A DNA stretch of 64,000 nucleotides from NCBI GenBank assembly GCA_030035585.1, contig CM057468.1:50712145-50776144 (forward strand), read 5' to 3'. Each line of letters begins with the position of its first letter. Position 1 is the stretch's first letter. The translations under genes were made by a program, and so were the position numbers. This DNA comes from Dugong dugon (Eukaryota; Chordata; Mammalia; Sirenia; Dugongidae). The notes under the pieces were generated by a model that was not told the DNA's origin, did no database searches, and saw only the letters and a program-made list of their open reading frames with translations. Positions 46,041-56,871 of this stretch are shown here, piece by piece.

Positions 46041-46549
46041 GGCAGTACTATGGGTGCTTCAAAGTGTCACCTCTCCCTGATCTTGTCTCTCTCTCTTTCT
46101 CAATATCTCTTTCCTCTCTCTTTCTCAGTTTCTTCTTATGCAACTGAAGGATCTTACTGCTTCCCTCAAGCCCGAGAAATATTCAGAATGTGTCCAACAC
46201 ATTTTGTGATATTATCTTTTAGAGTTAGATTTGATAGACATTGAGGTGGAAGAGCTTTTTCTAAGCATATGGGTAAGAGCAGAATTTATAAAGGAAATTT
46301 ATGATAAATGTGACTACATAAAATTAAAAAGCTCCTCAAGGTCAAAAGACTTAATAAAAAATTAAAAAGCAAGTTACACCTTGAATGAAACTACTCCCTG
46401 AAGTCACCTTTAAACTAAGTAACAGTTTAGCTCAAAGAGTACAGATTGTCACCCTTGTGTATTGCATTTAAAAAATATATATATATAGGAGATGAAAGGG
46501 TCAAGAGCTATTTTAAACCATAGATGAGAAGGTTGGGGGGCAGGGAGTT

Positions 46550-46715
46550 TAAGTAAATGGAAGTGAAACGACTAGAACAGAGATAATGAGAATGTTGACA
46601 CCATGTATAGAATGTAACCGGTGTCACTGATCATTATGTCCAGAAACTGTGGAATGGGAGTGGGTTTTGCTGTGTATATTTTCACCAAAAATATAATTAA
46701 ATATTTTTAAAAAGC
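46550..46715 (+). repeat. Unclassified interspersed repeat, copy 2
   Basis: Partner of 16136-16290; shares GAATGTAACCGGTGTCACTGA, GTGGAATGGGAGTGG-like and TTCACCAAAAATATAATTAA with an A-rich end. It sits between two old L1-like pieces (about 46255-46370 and 46735 onward), so it may have been inserted there or be their 3'UTR. Confidence 0.4.
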
Positions 46716-46734
46716 AACAAAAATAAAAAAGCAA

Positions 46735-47720
46735 GTCACAATGAAATTTATCTGTACCAAATATGACAGGCAAAAAGTTATTAGACGCTTTAAAAAAAAA
46801 AAAAAAGGCTTACAGATAGAAGAGAAAAAGATAACCACCTCAACAGGAAAATGGTGAACGTACAGGCATGAAAAGGCAATTCACAAAAGATGGACTGGAG
46901 AGGCCAATGAATGTCGGACCTCACGAGAAATCAAAAAAGCATATTAAACCAAGAAACCAATTTCCACCTATAAATTGATTTAAAATTTTTAATAAGAAAT
47001 ACCTAATGCTATTGAGGGTGTGGGAAAATAGACATTCTCATGAACTGCTCTTGGAAATATAAGTTGGTATAAACCTCTCTAGGGTACAATTTGGTAACAT
47101 GTCAAAAGTCTTCAAAATATGCGTAATCTTTCTTTGACCCAGAAAGAGGATCATGTTAATCTGAAAAGAATTCAAGCAAAGGAAATAGTCATAGATGTGC
47201 ACAAAAATTTGTCTATAAAAGATATTCATTTTAGTGTGTTTATACCCACTGCCGACAAGTTGATTCTGACTCATAGTGATGCTATAGGACAGAGTAGAAC
47301 TGCCCTATAGAGTTTCTAAGGCTGTAAATCTTTATGGAAGCAGACTGCCACATCTTTCACCCGAGGAGCAGCTGGTGGGTTTGAACTGCTGAGCTTTTTG
47401 TTAGCAGCTGAGCGCTTTACCCACTGTGCCACTAAGGCTCCTTAGTGTGTTTATAAGAATAAAAAATTGAAAACAACCTAAATGTCCAACAATAAGTTGG
47501 ACGTTTATTAGATAATATATGTCATGTCCCTACAATACATTACTCTGCAGCTGTCAACAACTGTGGTGTAGATGAAAATGTAACAAAATAAAATAATATT
47601 TATAATATATTATTATGTAAAAAGTCACCATATAAAAGAATATGTTTAGTAGTGTCTCACGTTTACAAAATTATGTGTGTATCTGTGTATCTCTCTATAT
47701 CTGTATCTATATCTATATAT
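46735..47720 (+). mobile_element. Old L1 3' region interrupted by an AfroSINE
   Basis: Antique L1 ORF2-end/3'UTR order: GGAAAATGGTGAACGTACAG, AAAAGGCAATTCACAAAAGA, ATGCTATTGAGGGTGTGGGA, GAACTGCTCTTGGAAATATA, TTGAAAACAACCTAAATGTCC, ATATGTCATGTCCCTACAAT. A TATC/TATA low-complexity stretch lies at 47690-47722. Confidence 0.6.
47245..47441 (-). mobile_element. AfroSINE, long form, with 14-bp target duplication
   Basis: Inserted in the old L1. Perfect TTAGTGTGTTTATA duplication at 47231-47244 and 47442-47455. Central block GGCTGTAAATCTTTATGGAA and head ending GTGCCACTAAGGCTCC are present. Confidence 0.94.
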
Positions 47721-47722
47721 AT

Positions 47723-48213
47723 ATACAAGAATGAAGAAGTAGAATGTCTTTGAGGGCTGGGATTTTCACTATCCAGTTTATGGTGTAGCCTCAGAGCTTA
47801 AAGAGTTTTTGGGAACATGTCAGTTACTCAACAAATATTTATTGACTGTCTACCAAAATGTTAACAATCTTATTTCTGGATGGTGAACTTAAGGTATTAA
47901 AAATTTTTTTTCTATGTTTCTCTAATTTTCACAACTTTCCACAATTAATTTGTATTTCTTTTTTAGCCAGAGAAAAAGAAAAAAATGCTAATTTTGAAAA
48001 ATGTTAATGGATAAAATCATATAGAGAGCGACTCTAAGCTGTCAATGTGGGGCTCATGAAATTTAAAACAGTTCAATCAAGGTAAATGGCAATTTTGCAG
48101 GCAGGTTGACAAACGTGATTATAATTCAGGAAATTTAGGGCTATTCAGCTGTTTTGTGTTGCCATTTTCTGATAGTACTATCATTTTTAAACTTTTCTAC
48201 CAAGTATCCTAAA
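47723..48213. other. No recognised feature
   Basis: AT-rich unique-looking sequence, possibly the end of the old L1 region. Confidence 0.4.
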
Positions 48214-48378
48214 GGAGGAGCCCTGGTGGCGCAGTGGTTAAGAACTCGGCTGCTTAACCAAAAAGTCGGCAATTTGAATTCACCAGCTGCAACTAGAAAC
48301 CCTATGGGGTAGTTCTACCCTGTCCTATGGGGTCACTACGAGTTGGAATTGACTTGACTGCAAAGGGTTTGGATTTTG
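48214..48378 (+). mobile_element. AfroSINE, 45-nt-deletion form, with short duplication
   Basis: Head GGAGCCCTGGTGGCGCAGTG, short junction CACCAGCTGCAACTAGAAAC, tail GGTCACTACGAGTTGGAATT, then GGTTTGGATTTTGG. TATCCTAAA occurs on both flanks (48205 and 48381). Confidence 0.9.
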
Positions 48379-50085
48379 GTTATCCTAAACGAGAGATTTT
48401 ACTTCAAGCGTGAAATTTTTTGAGTTTTATCCTTAACAGTCATTCAAATTGTGCATTGTGCTTCATAAAATAACCACTTTATTCCATATACAAATGTTTA
48501 AAATTGTTTACCATCAAATAAGAATTGATTCTGTGGAATTCTCCATGTTATTCTGTGACTTGTGTTCCTGCTGACATTCCCTGGTTATCCTTATGTGATT
48601 TGGGAACACTGTTAGCAAGCAGGATTAATACAGAGTCTGGTAAAACGGAGTTGAAGAGAGAGTTTGTTAATATGTATTCAGAAAAGGGGTAGGTTGACCA
48701 ACTGACATCAATGTCCCATGTGATTGGCAGGTATATTTCTGTAGTGAAAAACCTCACAGGGCTATGTCCATGATTAAATAAGATATAAAGTGTTGAGGAC
48801 AATGCCTGACGCGTAGTAAGCTCTCAAAAAAGGTAAGCTTTTATCAGTTATTGTTACCATAGGGAGTTTTCATAACCAGATGTCACTAATTGCTGTTCCT
48901 CTGGGTCAATATGCACCAAGCTACCTCCTCACTCCCATGTGACTTCCCAGGCCGATTTTCCCACAGGGAGGGAATGATCAGAATAGCTTCATGCAGCCAT
49001 GTTTTGCTTTAGAAATTAATAAATGAGTCAGTTCTAATATACTGGCCGTTTCTACATGGACAGTACAATCAAACTTCTTTACCCGTGGAGATGTGAAATC
49101 AACCTTGGAGCATGGTGATTTTATCAAAGTAATTCCACCCCAGAAGCTATCCCTGAAACATGAGCAACAGCTATTCAACAACTGTAGCTCATTTCCCTAA
49201 CTGCTATTGACAAGGGTATAATTTTCTAGTAGGTCCATATTTCCTGAAGCAGGGGCTTTCAAAATATTTCAGACACCACCCACATTAAAAAAATAAATAA
49301 ACACACACACACACAAATAATATCTTTTACAATATTACCTAGAACACACATTGAAACTTTGATGAAACAATACATACCCTTACTATATTAATTTCCTAAA
49401 ACCAGAACAGTAGGCAAACCACCACTATCCTATGACCCACAGAGGAAAGCTGGTGGTACCTCCCTGCTTAGTTTATATTTGCTTCTCTCTATTTATTCTA
49501 TTGCCCAGCCTGAACTGCAAACCCAATTGGTCCATGTCTTCCCCCACATAGTTTTCTCCACCTATGGCCTCAGGCCAGCTTTGAGCTCTCATCATCAGTC
49601 TGAGCCCACCCATTGCTTATATCCATAGCAACTATTTATTTTTCAAGACATTTTAGTATTTTGTTCTGTGGTCTCTGGCTTTGGTTCACAGTGTATGTTC
49701 CTTCAGTCTAAGTCCTCTTGTTTGTCCTGGCCCCCTAAATTCTGACCTCAGCTTCACCCAGAGGACTCATAGTGACCAGGGATTCTTTTTCCAACATTAA
49801 ATGTTCCCATTCATTCACTTATTGTTCCAGGCATTGTTCTCCAGGTCACCAACTCCAGCCTGCCCACACTTTGTCCATTCCAGCCCACCTCCATCTTCCA
49901 AATAGAACTGACTCTGTCTGTTCCAAGAAGGAGTGAGCCCTTTTACTTAGTTCTTGGTGTGTGTGTGGGCGGGGGGAGCCCATTTACGAATGACTGATGA
50001 ATGTGTTCTTGGCAGTCTCTGGCTATCACCCCAACATGTTTCTCTTTTCATCCTGATGATTGCTTTCTTGTAGACACAGAAAAAT
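48379..50085. other. Unique sequence, no recognised feature
   Basis: A long stretch with only a CA microsatellite at 49296-49320, a GTGTGTG/GGCGGGG patch near 49960 and a MIR-end-like AATGCCTGACGCGTAGTAAG near 48800. No exon with frame and splice support. Confidence 0.4.
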
Positions 50086-50089
50086 AATT

Positions 50090-50215
50090 TCTGGAGTCAG
50101 ATGGCTCTGGGTTTGAATCTTTGCTCTGCCACTTATTAGCTCTGTGACCCTGAACCTCATTTCCTTATTTGTAATCTCATGGGGCTGTGTGAAGATTAAA
50201 TAAAAGAAATAAAAT
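50090..50215 (+). mobile_element. MIR SINE
   Basis: CTGGAGTCAGATGGCTCTGG, GCTCTGCCACTTATTAGCTC, TGTGACCCTGAACCTCATTT and TGAAGATTAAATAAAAG: clear MIR core. Confidence 0.78.
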
Positions 50216-50324
50216 TTTACACTATTTAAATACTTAGTAAAGAACTCAGCATATAACATATTTATCCACTTCACTCATTTTTTTTTTATTTGTAGTGTAT
50301 AAAGGTAAGATGTAGTATGGTAAC

Positions 50325-50700
50325 ATAATTATAATTAGCATGCCTTGAGCACTTCTGGAGCCCTGGTGGCACAGTGGTTAAGAGATTGGCTGCTAACCAA
50401 AAGGTCAGCAGTCTGAATCCACCAGCTGCTCCTCAGAAACCCTGTAGTGCAGTTCTATTCTGTCCTGTAGGGTTGCTATGAGTCAGAATTGACTCGATGG
50501 CCATGGGTTTTTGGTTTTTGAGTAATTACACTGTACTAAATACTTCATGTGCTTTATCTGATCTAATCTTAGAACCACTTAATAGGGTCCCTCATCATTT
50601 TACAGATGAGGGAAATTTAGGCTCAAAGAGATCAAGAAGCATGACCACAGTCACATGATAAGTGGCAGAGCTGGATTTGAATCTCCCAGACTAGAGGGAC
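50325..50700 (-). mobile_element. MIR SINE split by an AfroSINE
   Basis: TGCCTTGAGCACTTCT (50340-50356) resumes after the AfroSINE as TACACTGTACTAAATACTTC...TTTTACAGATGAGGGAAATT...AGTGGCAGAGCTGGATTTGA (50525-50690). Antisense MIR with a younger SINE in the middle. Confidence 0.7.
50357..50520 (+). mobile_element. AfroSINE, 45-nt-deletion form, inside a MIR
   Basis: GGAGCCCTGGTGGCACAGTG, junction CAGCTGCTCCTCAGAAACCC, tail GGTTGCTATGAGTCAGAATT and GGGTTTTTGGTTTTTG end. Confidence 0.9.
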
Positions 50701-50784
50701 CCTATTGGTGGTAGTAGGATCCATTGGGGGTCAGAATTCTCTGTGGATTAGATTCAGGTTATTCATTGTGTGTTGTGTTGTTGT

Positions 50785-50872
50785 TAGTTGTGGTAGAGTC
50801 AATTCCCACTCAAGGTGACCCTCTGCCTTTCTCAAAGACGAAGATTCTAAGGTTCTTCCCATTATCTTCCAC
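50785..50872 (-). mobile_element. RTE/SINE tail fragment
   Basis: GTTAGTTGTGGTAGAGTCAATTC...CTCAAGGTGACCCT resembles the minus-strand RTE/AfroSINE tail; the rest is not recognised. Confidence 0.4.
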
Positions 50873-50882
50873 CTTCCATTAG

Positions 50883-51083
50883 GAGTCCCTGGGTGGTACA
50901 AACAATTATTGTGCTTGACTGCTAACTGAAACGTTGCAGTTTCAGTCCACTCAGAGGTGCCTGGGAAGAAAGGCCTGGAGATCTGCTTACTAAAAAGAAG
51001 CCATTGAAAACCCTATGGAGCATGGTTCTACTCTGACACACGTGGAGTCCCCATGAGTCAAAATTGACTAGATGGCAACTGGT
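50883..51083 (+). mobile_element. AfroSINE second type (GTCCCTGGGTGG head)
   Basis: Head GAGTCCCTGGGTGGTACAAA, then CAGAGGTGCCTGGGAAGAAA, body GGAGATCTGCTTACTAAAAA, tail CCATGAGTCAAAATTGACTA. The body aligns by eye with RTE 16780-16845. TTCCATTAGG on both sides is a likely target duplication. Confidence 0.87.
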
Positions 51084-51089
51084 TCCATT

Positions 51090-51714
51090 AGGTTAGGGCC
51101 ATTTGGGAAAATCTTGGGCAGTAAACAGCTGGAAGAAGCAGCTAAAGTTCAGGATAAAACACATTTGAGAACTATTTAATCATCTTTTTTATCCTTCATT
51201 TTTCACAGTTCTGCAGTGGTCAGTAATAAATGTAAAAAATAACTGACTCGGCCGAAGGCCAAATGGGTGGAGGCTCTGTCTGGGCATTTAGTTTACTGCT
51301 TAGCTCACAGAGCTGCCTGCCTTCTTAAACATATTTTTGTCAATTTCAAAAGGCCATTAGGCTAGTCTGTGCCTAACCGCAGTACATCTGTTTGTTTTGG
51401 ATAATAGCGAGTGCTTTTCCAGCTGTTGTTTTTTCTACCTCCCTTCTTTGTTTCTCTAGGGCTTGAGCTTGTAAGCATTCAGGATTTTTTCAAGCTGTTA
51501 AACCAAATCAAGAATCATCACTCTAGCATTTCAGAGAACCAGGCCTTGTCCATTCTCAGACTTACATTAAACCCTGAAACAATAGCCTGCTGTGGAGTAT
51601 TCTAAAGTATTAAAAAACCAACAAACAAAACTGGAATTTTTTTAACTCTTGGCAAAAAATAGTTTTAATTACCCACATTTAATTACAACACATGTGTGTA
51701 TACATTTTTTCTTT
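51090..51714. other. No recognised feature
   Basis: Unique-looking sequence. A TTTGTTTCTCTAG acceptor-like site ends near 51459, but no frame support follows. Confidence 0.4.
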
Positions 51715-52089
51715 TGTATCAATTTAAAATTTTTAATGTATAGAACATGTACATGATTCCAAAGCCAAAACTATATAACAAGGTAGAGTCAGATAAGTCT
51801 TTTTTCTCACCCCATCTCTTCAATTTTCTTCCTCCATCTCTCCTTTCAGATTAATAAACTGTGTGTTTTGAAACAATTTTATAAGTATAATATACATACA
51901 GTAAAGTAATCATGTAAGTGTCCAGCTTGATGAATTCTCACCAGTTAAACATATCCATGTACCCACCACCCAGATCAAGAAATAGCATATTACCAGCTCC
52001 CCAGAAAAGACCTTTGTGCCCTTCCCAGCCTCTATCTGCCTCCCTCCCCAGAGACAACAACTAGCCTGACTTTTAACACCATACATTAG

Positions 52090-52692
52090 TGTCTTAGGCT
52101 GGGTTCTCTAGAGAAGCAAAACCAGTAAAGCATATAAATATATAGAGAGAGATTTATATCAAGGAAACAGCTCACGCGATTGTAGAAGCTAGAATGTCCC
52201 AAGTCCGTGGATCAGAATAGAGGCCTGTCCCAATTCACGCAGCCGCAGAAGCTGGCAAGCCCAAGATTGGCAAGTTGGAGAGCAGGACCCCCGCTCACAG
52301 GCTGTGAAGGTTGATGAATTCCAAGATTGGCAGGCAAGACCACAAGGTTTCTCCTGATTCATGTAGCTACAGGGGCTGGAGAACACAAGACGGGCAGGTC
52401 AGAGAGCAGGGCTCCGCTCACAGGCTGTGAAGATTGATGAATTCCAAGTTCAGCAGATAAGCTGACAGCTCAAGTCCCAAGAACAGGAGGTGAGATGACG
52501 GGAGACAGCCACAGGATCCAGAGTGAGCAAAAAGCCAGAACATCTGCTTATATTCAGATGCAAGCCACAGCTCCAAGGAGACTCCCTTTCACCTGACTGG
52601 CTACTCATAGCATATTCAATCATGGGAGTGATCACATATAAGCACTGAGAATCATGACCCCGCCAAGCTGACACACAATCTTAACCATCACA
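52090..52692 (-). mobile_element. MaLR-type LTR fossil with internal 123-bp duplication
   Basis: TG...CA ends and a perfect ATTAG duplication at 52085-52089 and 52693-52697. On the minus strand it begins TGTGATGGTTAAGATTGTGT and ends CTAGAGAACCCAGCCTAAGA-CA, typical of MLT1-class LTRs. Inside, 52227-52349 and 52350 to about 52455 are tandem copies at a 123-bp period (GATGAATTCC at 52313 and again at 52436). A third weaker partial unit precedes them. Solo LTR. Confidence 0.85.
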
Positions 52693-52855
52693 ATTAGTTT
52701 TGCCCATTTTGAACTGTATGTAAGTGAAATAATATAGTTTGTATTCTTTTGTATTAGGCTTACTCAACATATGCTATCTATATATGTGTTATGTGTAGTG
52801 GAAGTATTTACTCTATTTCATTGTTGTAACGTATTCCATTGTATCTCACATACCC

Positions 52856-53006
52856 TATAGCCCTTGCTGTTGAGTCGATTCCAACTCATAGCAACCTTAT
52901 AGGACAGAGTAGAACTGCCCTATAGAGTTTCCAAGAAGCAGCTGGTGGATTTGAATTGCCAACCTTTTGGTTAATGGCCAAGCTCTTAAACACTGTGCCA
53001 CCATAC
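52856..53006 (-). mobile_element. AfroSINE, 45-nt-deletion form
   Basis: CCTTGCTGTTGAGTCGATTC, junction AGTTTCCAAGAAGCAGCTGG, head end TGTGCCACCATACC. Confidence 0.88.
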
Positions 53007-53023
53007 CCCCCCCAAAAAAAAGC

Positions 53024-53173
53024 TCATTGCCGTCAAGTTGATTCCAACTCCTAGTGACCCTATAGGACAGAGTAGAACTGCCCCATAGGGTTTCCAAGGA
53101 ATGGCTGGTAGATTCAAACTGCTGACCTTTTTGTTAGCAGCCGAATGCTTAACCACTGTGCCACCAGGACTCC
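53024..53173 (-). mobile_element. AfroSINE, 45-nt-deletion form, tandem with the previous
   Basis: CATTGCCGTCAAGTTGATTC, junction GGTTTCCAAGGAATGGCTGG, head end GTGCCACCAGGACTCC. Only a C/A-rich spacer of about 17 bp separates it from the preceding same-orientation copy. Confidence 0.88.
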
Positions 53174-53218
53174 GCTACAGTATACCATAATCTATCCATT
53201 CTGCTGTTGATGGAGATG

Positions 53219-53548
53219 GTTTTTTATTTTTTTTTAATCATGCTTTAGGTGAAACTTTACAGAGCAAATTAGTTCCTTATTCAACAGTTTGTACACAGAT
53301 TGTTTTGTGACTTTGTTTGCAATCCCTAAGATGTGTCAACCTCCTCTACCACAACTCAATTCCCTGTTTCCATCCGTCCATTTTTCCTGTCCCCTCCTGC
53401 CTTCTTGTCATTGCTTTTGGGCAGGTGTTGCCCTTTTGGTATTGCATATATGATTGAACTAAGAAGCGCATTCCTCACGTGGGTTATTGTTTGTTTTATA
53501 GACCTGTCTAATCTTTGGCTGAAAGGTGAACTTTGGGAGGGTTTTTAG
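53219..53548 (-). mobile_element. Younger L1 3' end
   Basis: A poly-T start (antisense A-tail), then GTGAAACTTTACAGAGCAAA, CAGTTTGTACACAGATTG, TTTCCTGTCCCCTCCTGCCT, GACCTGTCTAATCTTTGGCT and GAAAGGTGAACTTTGGGAGG. I recognise this as the 3'UTR type of an elephant-lineage L1 other than the 30-36 kb one. 5'-truncated. Confidence 0.6.
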
Positions 53549-53668
53549 TTTTTGGTATTAACTATTAGTTCTTCTATAAACATTCTTGTGCGTATCTTTT
53601 GATGCACATATGTATTTCTGGTGGATATAGTCCCAGGAATAGAATTGGTGTATCGTAGGGTATGTGTA

Positions 53669-53879
53669 AGGAACCCTGGTGGTGCAGTTAAGCACTCAGC
53701 TGCTAACAGAAAAGTTGGCAGTTTGAACCCACCCAGTGGCTCCGTGGGAGAAAGACCCGGCGGATCTGCTCCCATAAAGATTACAGCCTAGAAAACCCTA
53801 TGGGGCAGTTCTTCTCTGTCACATGGGGTCACTATAAGTCAAAATCAACTCGACAGCACCTAGCAATAACGACAACAAC
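53669..53879 (+). mobile_element. AfroSINE, long form
   Basis: AGGAACCCTGGTGGTGCAGT, central GATCTGCTCCCATAAAGATT, tail GGGTCACTATAAGTCAAAAT with GACAACAACAGG end. Confidence 0.87.
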
Positions 53880-54185
53880 AGGATATATATATGTTCTGAC
53901 TTAGGTAGATATTGCCAAAGAGTTTCTAAAAGTGGATATTCCAAATGACACTTCCTTCAGCAGTGTATACAAGTTCCAGTTGTTCCTCATCTTTGCCAAC
54001 ACTTGATAATTTCTGCCTTATTAATTTTAGCCATTCTTGAAGACATCTGTCTGTGCTTTTAATTTGTTTTTCCTCTATGACTAATAATTTGTGCTAGTTT
54101 TTGGTTTTTCTAGTATTTATTTTTGCAATATATATATAAATATATAAATACATATATGTATATATAACATGTCTATTATATACTG

Positions 54186-54332
54186 TGGCGCACTGGTGGT
54201 GCAGTGGTTAAGGTTGGCAGTTTGAATCCACCAGCTGCTCCTTGGAAACAATATGCAGCGGTTCTACTCCGTCTTACAGGGTCACCATGAGTCTAAATCA
54301 ACTCGTCTGCAACAGTTTTTTTTTTTTTTTGA
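54186..54332 (+). mobile_element. AfroSINE, short form with additional head loss
   Basis: GGCGCACTGGTGGTGCAGTG, AAGGTTGGCAGTTTGAATCC, junction CAGCTGCTCCTTGGAAACAA, tail GTCACCATGAGTCTAAATCA and a poly-T end. Besides lacking the 45-nt block, it also lacks about 20 bp of the head. A TA-rich low-complexity stretch (54127-54172) precedes it. Confidence 0.83.
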
Positions 54333-54399
54333 ATTATATACTATGTGTGTTATATATATACATATACATATAAAATATATGCCTTTATTACACAAAAGT

Positions 54400-54850
54400 T
54401 ATCACTTTCTATGCACACCGTTTTCTCTTTTTTTACTTAAACAATATATCCTGGAGATCTCTGTATAATAATGTGTCAAGATCTTCCTTGCCTCTTTTTA
54501 CATCTGCAGAAGTATTCTATTGTGTAGATGTACCATTGTTTATTCAACCACTCACCTATTGATGGACGTTTGGGTTGTTTCCAAACATTTCCTATTATAA
54601 ATATGCTTCAATTAATAGGCTTGTACATATATCTTTCCAGATTTTTTTTGCTATCTTTGGGATAGAGTCTTAGAATTGGTATTTCTGGGTCAAAAGTAAA
54701 TACATGTATGATTTCATTAGTGATTGCCAAATTTCCCTTGATAGTATTGAACCATTTTGTATTCCCACAACTGATGTGTAAAACCTGTATCTACATTTTA
54801 TGCAATAGACCTTTTCTCTTAGAATATTCAATAGGCAGAGAACTAAGAAA
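54400..54850 (-). mobile_element. Old L1 3' fragment, antisense
   Basis: TCCTGGAGATCTCTGTATAA, AGTATTCTATTGTGTAGATG, CTATTGATGGACGTTTGGGT, TTTCTGGGTCAAAAGTAAAT, TATTCCCACAACTGATGTGT are L1M landmarks. Confidence 0.65.
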
Positions 54851-55599
54851 ACGGTAAACACTTTTTTTAAGTGAAGGATCTTTGAAACTAAATTTTTGAT
54901 AATTTTTGTTTATACTTGTATAAACATGTAATCAATACATGCTCATTGTAGAAAATGTGGAGAATACTGGAAATTGTGCAAAAAGAAATATAATTTTCTA
55001 TAATGCTACAACCTTGCAAGCATTTCGATGTTTCTTAAATGTGTATACATTTAAACTGAGTTAATAATGTATATTGTTATATATTCAAATAAAATTTGGT
55101 TTTTAATGACAACATCCTAATCAAGAATCTTTTAGTTGTGAGTTTAAACAGAAAAATGCAAGGAATTTATTGGTTCATATAACTGGTAATTCCAAAGGCA
55201 ATCTGGCTGGCTTCGTACAGTGAGATCCAGGTATTCAAACAATATTGATAAGAATCTTTCTTTCTCTCCACTTCTCAGCTCTGCTTTCCTCAGTGTTGGC
55301 TTTCTTTTTGGCAGAATTATTGTCAAATTCTTATTGTCATTACAGCCTGCAATCTCACAAGGCACGAGACCTTCTCTTGTCAAGCATCCACGTCTGTCCC
55401 CACAAAAGAACTGTGGCCCGAATTAAGTCATCAACACTTTACGTATGTCAGAGAAGGTGGGAGTCCTTTGACTGATGGTACTGTCAGAAACAAACAGAAT
55501 AAAGGGATCTGAAAGCCCCAAAGAATGGGTTGTGGGTAGTCCCAAAATAACAGATTTTTCTATAGCTGCAAATTCTGTGGTCTGGATACACTCTAATTA
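54851..55599. other. No confident feature
   Basis: AT-rich sequence. 55120-55480 has no recognisable repeat and no supported exon. Confidence 0.4.
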
Positions 55600-55880
55600 G
55601 TCTAACCCATTTCTGGTCTTCACTTTCACATGCAGGTTGTTTTCAGGTTTTCCTAGTAAATATTATATTGTGATAAATAGTCTTATATCCTATACATTTA
55701 TTTCTTTAGGATATATTTCATGAGTTGGAGTACTGGGTGAAAAGACAGGGATATTTGACATATATGGTCAAATATTTCCAGAGTGTTCGTAGCTGTATGC
55801 ACTCTCAACAGCAATTGATGAGACTGCAATTCTCCTATACTCCAGGCGGTGCCATGAATTTTAATCTGATAGGGGTTATC
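55600..55880 (-). mobile_element. Old L1 3' fragment, antisense
   Basis: GTTGTTTTCAGGTTTTCCTA, GTATGCACTCTCAACAGCAA and ATTCTCCTATACTCC fit the reversed L1 3' region but are strongly diverged. Confidence 0.45.
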
Positions 55881-56119
55881 TCATCGCTTAATCTTAATTT
55901 GCACAAAATAATAGGAATCCATTCTGTTTACAGTAGGTACTCAACATATAGCTCTTCACTTGATTAATGTTCCATATTTTCCTACATTCTTTTTGAAATG
56001 CCTACTTACTCTTCTTCCAATTAAAAAATATATATAATAAAAGAAAATGTACCTGTTACGTACAAAAATTTCAAGTTCTCATTGTTTGAGAAAAGCATCT
56101 GAAGGGTATGTTTGAAATA

Positions 56120-56430
56120 TGTTGAGATTTTTTGAGAAAAATTCGCTATTTCCTATCAAACTCTCCCTACCTCCTGGCAACCACGACCCTTCTTTCTCTG
56201 TGTTTGCGTATTCTAGACATTTCAGATAAATGGGTGGTTGTTTGTTCCAGGGTTATTAAGCTTGGCATGTTTCTGAGCTTCATCCACACTCTGCTATCTA
56301 TTAGCAACATCATTCCTTCTGATGGCTAATATGCTATTTTACAGATAGGCCACATTTCTGTGGTATTTGCGCTTTCTTGCTATTGTGAGTGATGCTACCA
56401 AGAATGTCTGTACACGTTTTTGCTAAACAG
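56120..56430 (-). mobile_element. Old L1 3' fragment, antisense
   Basis: CCTCCTGGCAACCACGACCC, TATTCTAGACATTTCAGATA, GAGCTTCATCCACACTC and TTGCTATTGTGAGTGATGC match the reversed L1M 3'UTR. Confidence 0.58.
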
Positions 56431-56870
56431 GTGAAAGCCTTTGACGTAAACCCTGCTGTCCACTCTCCCGGAATAATTGTATAACCCCATAAATTTATTG
56501 TGGTGAACTAGTTGATAATAAAAATGGAACCAATTTATGGGCCTTTGGATGGGAAGTTTCAAGAATTCCAGCTAGACAGCCTTTGCTAGAGGCAGAGTGT
56601 AGTACTAGGCAGGCTAATGACGTGATTGAGATAGGAATATTAATCCTTGCTCAAGAAATTAACACATTTATTTGCTTCTAACATAGCATTTTATTTGGAG
56701 GGAAGAAATGATCCAAGTGATGATATACCTAATGCCTGGCACAGAGTAGGTTTTTATAACAGATTATCTGAATGAATGAATGAATAATCAAAATAATGAA
56801 TAATTAATTAAAAAAATTTATTAACTATCTATAATGTATAGGCAAAAGGAAGGCCTTAGTGATGTATAAA
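56431..56870. other. No recognised feature
   Basis: Unique-looking. AATGAATGAATGAATAATCA near 56770 is a short GAAT-type repeat, perhaps an L2 3' end. Confidence 0.4.
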
Positions 56871-56871
56871 G

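Larger units (their letters stand above)
51715..54110 (-). mobile_element. Old L1 3' region, antisense, carrying multiple younger insertions
   Basis: Antisense L1M blocks appear in order between the insertions: CATATCCATGTACCCACCAC and GATCAAGAAATAGCATATTA (about 51945), ATTCCATTGTATCTCACATA (about 52833), CTTCTATAAACATTCTTGTG (about 53571), GTCCCAGGAATAGAATTGG (about 53631) and TTTGCCAACACTTGATAATT (about 53992). These are landmarks of the L1M ORF2-end/3'UTR read backward. The element is interrupted at least five times by the entries below. Confidence 0.65.
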
